Assembly: GCA_900319855.1 (NCBI GenBank)
Contig: ONQC01000004.1
Coordinates: forward strand, 1-64,000
Reading direction: 5' to 3'
Origin: an uncultured Bacteroidales bacterium
GTDB taxonomy: Bacteria; Bacteroidota; Bacteroidia; Bacteroidales; UBA932
DNA: 64,000 bases
Of the stretch, positions 57,716-64,000 are shown piece after piece. Under the pieces are notes generated by a model. It saw only the letters and a program-made list of their open reading frames with translations. It was not told the DNA's origin and ran no database searches. A program made the position numbers and the translations under genes. Positions within the stretch are counted from its first letter, which is position 1. The number at the start of each line of letters is the position of its first letter.

Positions 57716-60298
57716 ATGAGAACGAAAGCTATTTTATCCGCGGCCGTAGCCCTGGCCCTGGCCGCCTGTGGAAAACCTGCCCCCGAGGTTGTTGGAGTGA
57801 AAACGGATGCGTTGGACGCCGCTGCCTGGGAGGCCTCGCAGTGGATTTCCGCGGCGGATGCGCCGGTCATAACGGAACGGAATGCCGACCTGGCGGCGGA
57901 CGGCGCAAGCTGGTTCGTCGGTACCTTTACGAATGCGAAGAAGGTCGCATCCGTCCGGTGGATGACCACGGGCCTTGGCGTCTATCAGCTGTATCTGAAC
58001 GGCACGCCGGTCGGGGAAGAAGCGCTTAAACCGGGCTTTACGGACTATCGCAAGACCAAACGTTCGTTTACGTATGATATCACGGACGCCTTTGTCCGGA
58101 AGGCCGGCGCGGAGAACGTGCTGTCGGCCCAGGTGACGCCCGGCTGGTGGGCGGACCGGGTCGTTACGCCCTGGTGGGTGGAAGGCATGAACGGCCGGAA
58201 ATGTGCGTTCCGGTCCGTCCTGGAGGTGACGTATGCCGATGGCAGCAAGGAGCGTTTCGGGACCGATACGGAGCATTGGAAGGCCGGCATCGCCGGGCCT
58301 GTCAAGCATGCTGCGATCTATGACGGCGAGACCTATGATGCCCGGGAACTGCCGGGCTGGGCGACGCCAGAAAAACTTGCGACGCCCGAGGTGAATACCG
58401 AATTCCAGGGCGAGATCCTCCCTTCGGAAGGCGCGGAGATCTATTTCCGTAAAGACTTGGTCCTGAATCCGGTACGAACGCTTGTCTGGGAAGGGGCCGA
58501 GGGTGCCGTCGAGGCAGAGAAGAAAGAGGATGTCGAATATGGCAAAATCGTCGTGAAACGGGAATACGCGGCAGGGGAGGAAGTGGTCCTGCAGCCGGGA
58601 GAGACCCTGGTGGTGGACTTCGGACAGAATGCGTCCGCCGTCCCGTCGTTCGTATTCCAGGCGGCGGAAGGAACGGTCCTGACCTGCCTGCCGGGTGAAA
58701 TCCTGAATGACGGCAATGGCGCCGAGCGCCGGAACATGGATGGGCCGGAGGGCAGCGTCCACCGCCGCAACCTGCGCGACCGGGGCGGCTGGTTCCGGTT
58801 GATCTATACCTTTGCCGGCAATGCGGATTTCGTGTCATATTATCCGCAGTGCACGTTCTTCGGATACCGGTATATCTCGGTTACGGCTACGGCTCCGGTC
58901 CGTTTCCGCTCCATCCAGTCCCTTCCGGTTTCTTCCATTACCAAGGAGATGGAGACCGGGACCCTCACGACGGGGAACGGCCTGATCAATCAATTGATTT
59001 CCAATACGGTCTGGGGCCAGCGTTCGAATTATCTCTCGGTTCCGACGGACTGCCCGCAGCGGGATGAACGCCTGGGCTGGATGGCCGACACGCAGGTCTT
59101 TACGGAGACCGGTTCCTTCTTCGCCAACACCGACCGTTTCTTCCACAAGTGGCTGCGTGACGTCCGCGACATGCAGAGCGAGACCGGTGCCTACCAGGGC
59201 GTCGCCCCGGTGTCCATGGGCGGCGACGGCTGGATGCGCCTGGGTTGGGCGGACGCCGGTATCATCGTGCCGTGGACGGTCTGGAAACAATTCGGGGACA
59301 CGGAGGTGATCGATGAGAGCTGGGATTCGATGGAACGCTTCATCACCCATGTGGACGAAACGAAATATGACCATGTGACCCTGCGCCCGGAGAACGGCAA
59401 TTACCAGTGGGCCGACTGGCTGAGCTACGAACCGCTGGAGAACTGCAGCGGCGGCGCTTTCCAGCCGGACGGTCATCCCTGGCCGGATGCCATCCGGTAC
59501 TGGAGCTACCTGAGTGCTTCGTATTGGGTCATTGATGCCGGCCTGATGAAGGACATGGCAGCCGCGACCGGCCGGGATGCCGCGAAGTACGCGGACATGG
59601 AGAAACGGGCCAAGGACTATATCAAGTCGGAATTCATGAACCCGGACGGAACCTTCAAGACCGCGATCCTCAACACCATGCAGACCCCGGCGCTGTTTGC
59701 GCTGAAGAACGGCCTGGTGGAGGGGAAGGCACGCGAGGATATGCTCTCGCGGCTCCGCCGGAATTTCGAGGAGCATGGCAACTGCCTGCAGACCGGTTTC
59801 CTCGGAACCTCCATCCTAATGGACGTCCTGACGGACAATGGGATGACGGACATCGCCTATGAACTGCTCTTCCAGCGGAAGAACCCGAGCTGGCTCTATT
59901 CCGTGGACAACGGCGCGACGACCATCTGGGAGCGCTGGAACAGCTACATGGTGGACAAGGGCATGGGCCCGAACGGCATGAACAGTTTCAACCATTATGC
60001 CTACGGCTGCGTGTGTGCGTGGATCTGGAAGACGGCAGCCGGTATCGCGGCCGATCCGGCGAATCCGGGTTTCAAGCATATCATTATGAAGCCGGTCCCG
60101 GACAAGCGGCTCGGTCATATCGAGGCCTCCTACCCGTCCGCGGCAGGTCTGATCAAGAGTGCATGGCGGTATGAGGGTGACCGATGGATCTGGGAATTTA
60201 CCATCCCGGAAGGCGCCACCGCTTCCGTCACCCTGCCCGGCGAGACCGAGGTAAAAGAATACGCAGCCGGCTCCTACCGGCTCGAAACAGAAGGATAA
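57716..60298 (+). CDS. GH78 alpha-L-rhamnosidase, lipoprotein, classical subtype
   Basis: This is an 860-residue protein with lipobox LAACG. N-terminal jelly-roll domains (VYQLYLNGTPVGEEALKPGF, TYDITDAFVRKAG) lead to the barrel with the textbook motif DCPQRDERLGWMAD (Asp445, Glu451, Asp458) and later SVDNGATTIWERWNSYM, where the second catalytic Glu is in TIWERW. A C-terminal beta domain closes the protein (AAGLIKSAWRYEGDRWIWEF). It removes terminal alpha-L-rhamnose. It follows the DUF1593 gene by 2 nt and precedes the nucleoside-hydrolase-like gene by 19 nt. Together with the divergent GH78 and two GH106, it makes four rhamnosidases in 27 kb. Confidence 0.94.
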   Translation: MRTKAILSAAVALALAACGKPAPEVVGVKTDALDAAAWEASQWISAADAPVITERNADLAADGASWFVGTFTNAKKVASVRWMTTGLGVYQLYLNGTPVGEEALKPGFTDYRKTKRSFTYDITDAFVRKAGAENVLSAQVTPGWWADRVVTPWWVEGMNGRKCAFRSVLEVTYADGSKERFGTDTEHWKAGIAGPVKHAAIYDGETYDARELPGWATPEKLATPEVNTEFQGEILPSEGAEIYFRKDLVLNPVRTLVWEGAEGAVEAEKKEDVEYGKIVVKREYAAGEEVVLQPGETLVVDFGQNASAVPSFVFQAAEGTVLTCLPGEILNDGNGAERRNMDGPEGSVHRRNLRDRGGWFRLIYTFAGNADFVSYYPQCTFFGYRYISVTATAPVRFRSIQSLPVSSITKEMETGTLTTGNGLINQLISNTVWGQRSNYLSVPTDCPQRDERLGWMADTQVFTETGSFFANTDRFFHKWLRDVRDMQSETGAYQGVAPVSMGGDGWMRLGWADAGIIVPWTVWKQFGDTEVIDESWDSMERFITHVDETKYDHVTLRPENGNYQWADWLSYEPLENCSGGAFQPDGHPWPDAIRYWSYLSASYWVIDAGLMKDMAAATGRDAAKYADMEKRAKDYIKSEFMNPDGTFKTAILNTMQTPALFALKNGLVEGKAREDMLSRLRRNFEEHGNCLQTGFLGTSILMDVLTDNGMTDIAYELLFQRKNPSWLYSVDNGATTIWERWNSYMVDKGMGPNGMNSFNHYAYGCVCAWIWKTAAGIAADPANPGFKHIIMKPVPDKRLGHIEASYPSAAGLIKSAWRYEGDRWIWEFTIPEGATASVTLPGETEVKEYAAGSYRLETEG

Positions 60299-60317
60299 TC
60301 CTTTCCCTTTCCTGACC

Positions 60318-61322
60318 ATGAAAAGATTCCTTTCATTCCTTTCCCTGTTGTTGGCGTCCATGACGCTCATACAGGCGCAGCCGGGCGGGGGAGACCGCCG
60401 GACGAAGGTGATCGTCGACAATGATTTCTGCGGCGATCCGGACGGCGTTTTCGCCCTGGCGCAGCAGGTCCTTTCTGCGAATATCGACCTGCGGGGGATT
60501 ATCGGCGCCCATCTGGGCGGCGGGAACGGTCCGATGGCGCGGGGCGACCAGGCGGCCGCTTCCGTGCAGAAAGCGCAGGAGATGCTTTCTGTTATGGGAT
60601 TGGAAGGCGTTTTCCCAGTCGTTCCCGGTGCTTCTTCGAAGATGACCGATCCTCTTACGCCTGCGGAGTCGGAGGGGGCGGGGCTGATCATCGACGAAGC
60701 CCGCCTGTGTTCGCCGGAGCAGCCGTTGTATGTCTGCATGGGTGGGCCGCTGACCGACGTGGCGAGCGCGCTGCTGCTGGCTCCGGATATCGCTCCGAAC
60801 CTTATCGTGATCTGGATCGGCGGGCAGGAGTATCCGTTCGGCCATCAGCAACCTTGGGGCGGCATCTCCGAAGTGGAGTATAACTTGAACCTGGATATCG
60901 CCGCCGGACGCTATCTTTTCAATGACAGCCCGGTCCGTTTGTGGCAGGTGCCGCGGGATGCCTACCGCAGCTGCCTCTACAGTTTTGCCAGCGCCGAACG
61001 GTTTATCCGTCCGGCCGGAGCGCTCGGGGCGTGGCTGATGGACAGCCTGGCGACTTGGCGCCGTTTCGCGCAGCGCGAGGTGTATGTGCTGGGCGACAGC
61101 CCTCTGGTATTGTTGTCCAGCCTGCAGACCTTTTTCGAGCCGGATACGGCTTCGAGTGATTTCACGGAGACGGCCGCTCCCGCCATTACGGAGAACGGGA
61201 AGTATGACTTCGCGAAGCCAGGGCGTATCATCCGGGTCTATACCCGGCTGGATACGGCGCTGATGTTCAAGGATATGGAAGATAAAATCGCCCTTTGGGG
61301 CATGACATCGAATGCTAAATAA
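60318..61322 (+). CDS. Secreted nucleoside hydrolase-like protein
   Basis: This is a 334-residue protein with a signal peptide ending LIQAQPGGG. The N-terminal VIVDNDFCGDPDGVFAL corresponds to the calcium-binding Asp cluster of inosine-uridine nucleoside hydrolases (DTDPGIDDA) with one extra residue before the last Asp. MGGPLTDVASALLLAP and the SEVEYNLNLDIAAGRYLF region (Asn-x-x-x-Asp) match the substrate side. True nucleoside hydrolases are cytoplasmic; a secreted version in a glycosidase operon suggests another N- or O-ribosyl/glycosyl substrate. It overlaps nothing and ends 1 nt before the next gene. Confidence 0.85.
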   Translation: MKRFLSFLSLLLASMTLIQAQPGGGDRRTKVIVDNDFCGDPDGVFALAQQVLSANIDLRGIIGAHLGGGNGPMARGDQAAASVQKAQEMLSVMGLEGVFPVVPGASSKMTDPLTPAESEGAGLIIDEARLCSPEQPLYVCMGGPLTDVASALLLAPDIAPNLIVIWIGGQEYPFGHQQPWGGISEVEYNLNLDIAAGRYLFNDSPVRLWQVPRDAYRSCLYSFASAERFIRPAGALGAWLMDSLATWRRFAQREVYVLGDSPLVLLSSLQTFFEPDTASSDFTETAAPAITENGKYDFAKPGRIIRVYTRLDTALMFKDMEDKIALWGMTSNAK

Positions 61323-61323
61323 A

Positions 61324-62193
61324 ATGACTATGAAGAGATTATCGTTGATCATTGCGGCTTTGCTCATGGCATGGGCCGCTGCCGCGCAGCCGGGTGGCTG
61401 GCGGATGCCGCAGGCCCCGTCGGGGGACAGCTTTGAAATGAAGGAAATCCATGTGGCGAGCGCCGGGAATGACCTGTATGGCGAAGCCTATATCCCGAAG
61501 GCTCCCGGGAAGCATCCGGCCATCATCCTGTCCCATGGATACGGCGGCTCCCATGCGGGGTTTTACAGCCTGATTCCGGACCTGGTCGCTGAAGGGTATG
61601 TCTGCTATTGCTATGATTTCGCCGGCGGCGGACGGGGCTCCAAAAGCACCGGAAAGAGCACGGATATGTCCATCTTCACGGAACGGGTGGACCTGCTGAA
61701 TGTCCTGGAGGCGGTCCGCAGCTGGGACTGTGTCGATCCGGACAAGGTCTTCCTGCTGGGCGAGAGCCAGGGCGGGTGCGTGTCCGCCATTACGGCTCCG
61801 CGCGTGCAGGACAAGGTCCGTGCAATCGTGCTGATCTATCCGGCCCTCTGCATCCCGGATGATGCCCGTGCCCTGTACAAAGCGGCGACGGACATCCCCG
61901 AGGAAATCAATTTCATGGGCCTGAACATCGGCAAGGCTTATTATGAGCCGCTCCTGGATCCTTCCTACGATATCTATGCGGAGATCGCTCCGTTCAAAAA
62001 GGACGTCCTGATCGTCCATGGCACGAACGACCAGCTGGTCAAGCCGGAATACTCCGCCCTGGCGACCAACGTCTACGCCAAGAGCGAGCTGCACCTGATC
62101 TTCGGTGCCGGCCACGGTTTCCATCAGCCCGAACAGCAACAGCTCTACAGCCAGTACGTCCGCGACTTCCTGAAACGGATGCTCGCCGAATAA
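61324..62193 (+). CDS. Secreted alpha/beta hydrolase (dienelactone-hydrolase-like esterase)
   Basis: This is a 289-residue protein. The start MTMKRLSLIIAALLMAWAAAAQ lies 1 nt after the previous stop (ATG at 61330 is an alternative) and gives a signal peptide cut before QPGG. The fold shows ILSHGYGGSHAGF, nucleophile Ser148 in LLGESQGGCV, the acid in VHGTNDQLV and the His in GAGHGFHQPE. It resembles BD-FAE/dienelactone-type esterases that act on small acyl esters, including feruloyl groups. It is the last gene of the plus-strand run and ends 2 nt from the opposing GH20 stop. Confidence 0.88.
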   Translation: MTMKRLSLIIAALLMAWAAAAQPGGWRMPQAPSGDSFEMKEIHVASAGNDLYGEAYIPKAPGKHPAIILSHGYGGSHAGFYSLIPDLVAEGYVCYCYDFAGGGRGSKSTGKSTDMSIFTERVDLLNVLEAVRSWDCVDPDKVFLLGESQGGCVSAITAPRVQDKVRAIVLIYPALCIPDDARALYKAATDIPEEINFMGLNIGKAYYEPLLDPSYDIYAEIAPFKKDVLIVHGTNDQLVKPEYSALATNVYAKSELHLIFGAGHGFHQPEQQQLYSQYVRDFLKRMLAE

Positions 62194-62195
62194 CG

Positions 62196-63305
62196 TTATT
62201 CCAGTCCCCGGAAAAGGGTAAGGACTTCTTTCAGAGCCTGGGCATCCCCGCTGCGGGTATCGCCGTCTTTTCCTTGTTTGAGGGCCTCATAGCGGCGCAG
62301 GAAGGCGCCGCAACCGGACCAGATGGTGTGGATATAGCCTTGGAGGCGTTCCGCCGTCCTGGGGGCGCTTTGCTGGCGGAAACGGATCATGTCTCGGGCC
62401 TGCAGGACGGAGGTCTCGGGATTGCGGTAGCCGCAGGCGGCGACGCTCAGCCCCTTCGTGGCGAAATAGACGGCCGTCAGGTCGGCACGCTCATAGTGCC
62501 AGTCGCAGATGAAGACGTCTTTCGGAATCATGTCGATGGCCCGCCAGGTCTGGTTGTAGCTGGCCTCCCATTCACCCAGACCGGTGGTATAGCCGTCCAG
62601 CAGGCGGTCGCCCCAGATCATCAATTGCCGGCCGGATTCGGCCAGGTGGTTCTGCAGCCGGGTGACTTCACCGGCGAAAAGTTCGGCTTTGTCTTTCCCG
62701 TGGCAGCGGGGACATTCGTCTTCGCCCAGGTAGAACACTTCGTCCATCCCGGCGTGGAAGGCGTCGGTTTCAAATACCTCGCAAATCTCGTCGATCAGGG
62801 CGAAAACCACTTTGTGTACGTCCGGATGCAGGGGACAGTAGCTCTTGCAGTACAGGCGGTAGGGGTTGGGCCAGCTGCCGTAATGTTCCTCGGTCTTGAC
62901 GGACGGAGTCTCGTCGAACTGCGGATACTCCCGGAGCAAGGCGTAGGTCTGCTTGGCCCAGGACTGGTGACCCAGCAGGTTGATCTGCGGGGCGATGCGG
63001 ATCCCGTGGCGGCGGCAGGCCGCAACGATTCTCTTGACATCTTCCCGGGTCAGCGGGTTCGGGTCCCGGAGTTCCGGGTGTGACTCGTAGGCATAGTTCC
63101 AGTCGATCCGCAGGATCAGCAGGTTGACATGGGCGGGAGCGAGGTCCTGCTCGATGAAGCGGAGGAAGGCATCCAGATCGGTCTGTCTCGGCGCTTCGAT
63201 GGCCAGACCCCGGACGGGAAGGGCTTTGTCACGAGGCTCCTGGGCTTGCGCCAAGGAGGAGAGCATCGTCAGCAGGATGCTCAGGAAGAGGAAGATTCGT
63301 TTCAT
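62196..63305 (-). CDS. GH20 family glycosidase (beta-hexosaminidase-like), short form
   Basis: This is a 369-residue protein with a signal peptide ending LAQAQE. Only the catalytic barrel is present: VNLLILRIDWNYAYESHP, IRIAPQINLLGHQSW, then Asp188-Glu189 in HAGMDEVFYL, the GH20 catalytic pair, and MIWGDRLLDG. The usual N-terminal beta domain of GH20 enzymes is missing. Two CxxC-like pairs (CHGK nearby DECPRCHG) might bind a metal. It lies 26 nt downstream of the partial GH18 gene, so a chitin- or N-glycan-type amino-sugar role is likely, separate from the rhamnoside locus. Confidence 0.86.
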   Translation of the reverse strand: MKRIFLFLSILLTMLSSLAQAQEPRDKALPVRGLAIEAPRQTDLDAFLRFIEQDLAPAHVNLLILRIDWNYAYESHPELRDPNPLTREDVKRIVAACRRHGIRIAPQINLLGHQSWAKQTYALLREYPQFDETPSVKTEEHYGSWPNPYRLYCKSYCPLHPDVHKVVFALIDEICEVFETDAFHAGMDEVFYLGEDECPRCHGKDKAELFAGEVTRLQNHLAESGRQLMIWGDRLLDGYTTGLGEWEASYNQTWRAIDMIPKDVFICDWHYERADLTAVYFATKGLSVAACGYRNPETSVLQARDMIRFRQQSAPRTAERLQGYIHTIWSGCGAFLRRYEALKQGKDGDTRSGDAQALKEVLTLFRGLE

Positions 63306-63331
63306 ATCGGTTGTCAGTTATTGTTTTCCTA

Positions 63332-64000
63332 TTATTTGCCGCGGAGCCCTTCGAAGACGGCGTGGCGGAGGGTGCCGGAGGCTTCATCCTCTCGGTATTC
63401 CCAGCCGAAGGCGCCGAGCAGGCCTTTCTGTTTGACGAATTTAATCTTTTCTGCGATGGATTCCAAATCTTCGTAGCTGGCGTACATTTTTCCGCTCGCA
63501 TCGCCGAGGTAGGGGACCTTCCCGGTCTTGTCCCAGTAGCGGATGTTATAGCCCTTGACGCTGTGCTCGTTGCCCTTGTCGTCCGTCCAGACTCCTTTTT
63601 CGAGGATGTTCTTGATCCGGTGGAACTGGACGGAAGAAGGGTAAACCTCTCCGTCGCCGTGGCCGTAGTAAGCCATGCCGTAGTTCATCCGGTCTACGGG
63701 AACGCCCTTGCCGATATAGATGTCGATGCTCTCCGCGCCGCCGCGGCTGTTCTGGAAGGACTTGTACAGCGGGGAGTTGTGCTTGGAGGGCGGATCGCCC
63801 ATGGAGTAGGTCATGATGTTGAGGTAGTCGACGTATTCCAGGGCCGCCTTGTGGTCCATGTACTTTCCGCTGTCGGAGGCGGCATAGGAGATCAGCCGGT
63901 CCTTTCCGAGGGTCTCGCGGAGTTCCTTGACCAGGAGGGTGAAATTCTTGGTGTCATCGACATGGTAGCCGTTGACATAGGCGCCGCCGTCGCTCTTGGC
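63332..64000 (-). CDS. GH18 family glycosidase, N-terminal part outside the window
   Basis: About 222 C-terminal residues are visible, and the frame continues to the window edge (I read the last 47 codons by hand). YVDYLNIMTYSMGDPPSKHN matches the conserved GH18 strand with the Met-Thr-Tyr motif, and GVPVDRMNYGMAYYGHGDG and LLGAFGWEYREDEASGTL match late strands of the barrel. The catalytic DxxDxDxE motif would lie beyond the edge. GH18 enzymes are chitinases, endo-beta-N-acetylglucosaminidases or inactive binders. It is followed by GH20 on the same strand. Confidence 0.88.
   Translation of the reverse strand, partial: AKSDGGAYVNGYHVDDTKNFTLLVKELRETLGKDRLISYAASDSGKYMDHKAALEYVDYLNIMTYSMGDPPSKHNSPLYKSFQNSRGGAESIDIYIGKGVPVDRMNYGMAYYGHGDGEVYPSSVQFHRIKNILEKGVWTDDKGNEHSVKGYNIRYWDKTGKVPYLGDASGKMYASYEDLESIAEKIKFVKQKGLLGAFGWEYREDEASGTLRHAVFEGLRGK

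Noticed and set aside
28442..62193. A standard pectin (RG-I/RG-II/homogalacturonan) locus
   Set aside because: Rhamnosidases fit, but there is no polysaccharide lyase, GH28, GH105, GH2 or pectin methylesterase in the window. Kept only as an alternative substrate.
62196..64000. GH20 and GH18 as part of the rhamnoside locus
   Set aside because: They run on the opposite strand, meet the locus tail-to-tail, and act on amino-sugar glycans, so they probably begin a different unit.

Overview
The window looks like chromosome from a fairly GC-rich member of the Bacteroidales (Bacteroidota). The signs are a SusC/SusD pair with a hybrid two-component (HTCS) regulator, many secreted glycoside hydrolases, repeated TAnnTTTG promoter elements, and signal peptides that mostly end in Ala-Gln. 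The genus cannot be fixed from sequence reading alone; gut or rumen relatives of Rikenellaceae/Prevotellaceae-like groups would fit.

Layout. (a) 1-7.3 kb, minus strand: one tight six-gene operon with a degenerate M28 peptidase, an MsbA-type ABC exporter, a CBM9-like protein, a VanZ-like membrane protein, a large amidase/golvesin-domain protein and a cut-off L-cysteine desulfidase-like gene. (b) 7.4-10.2 kb, plus: a TPR protein and a WalJ/YycJ-like metallo-hydrolase. (c) 10.2-13.7 kb, minus: a CE1-type esterase and a GH3 glucosidase. (d) 13.7-15.5 kb: a gene-poor stretch with several inverted repeats, a DIP1984-family gene and a candidate structured RNA. (e) 15.5-21.4 kb: a TSUP permease and an AspT/YidE-type transporter (minus), divergent from a secreted GH13 and a carboxylesterase (plus). 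(f) 21.4-22.9 kb: a RAYT-like Y1 transposase flanked by two direct copies of a palindromic repeat module. (g) 22.9-62.2 kb: a flavin split-barrel lipoprotein, then an AraC regulator and an HTCS, then a large polysaccharide-utilisation-type locus. (h) 62.2-64 kb, minus: GH20 and a partial GH18.

The large locus carries SusC/SusD, two GH106 and two GH78 alpha-L-rhamnosidases, a GH3, several esterases and deacylase-like proteins, two nucleoside-hydrolase-fold proteins, and an unusual redox block. The redox block has an old-yellow-enzyme/FAD/4Fe-4S ene-reductase, an OFA-type MFS carrier, a lipoprotein that fuses an FMN_bind domain (with the ApbE flavinylation motif DAVTGAT) to a type B carboxylesterase, and a Tat-exported metallo-beta-lactamase-fold protein. 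There are no pectin lyases or GH28 enzymes. My inference is that the target is an acylated, rhamnosylated small plant glycoside (flavonoid rutinoside or phenylethanoid-caffeoyl type) rather than bulk pectin. The sugar and ester would be removed outside the cytoplasm and the released unsaturated phenolic acid used as an electron sink. The substrate and the redox coupling are hypotheses.

Opposite-strand open frames are common here because of base composition. Starts were trimmed to the signal peptide or to the operon junction where the longest frame was implausible.
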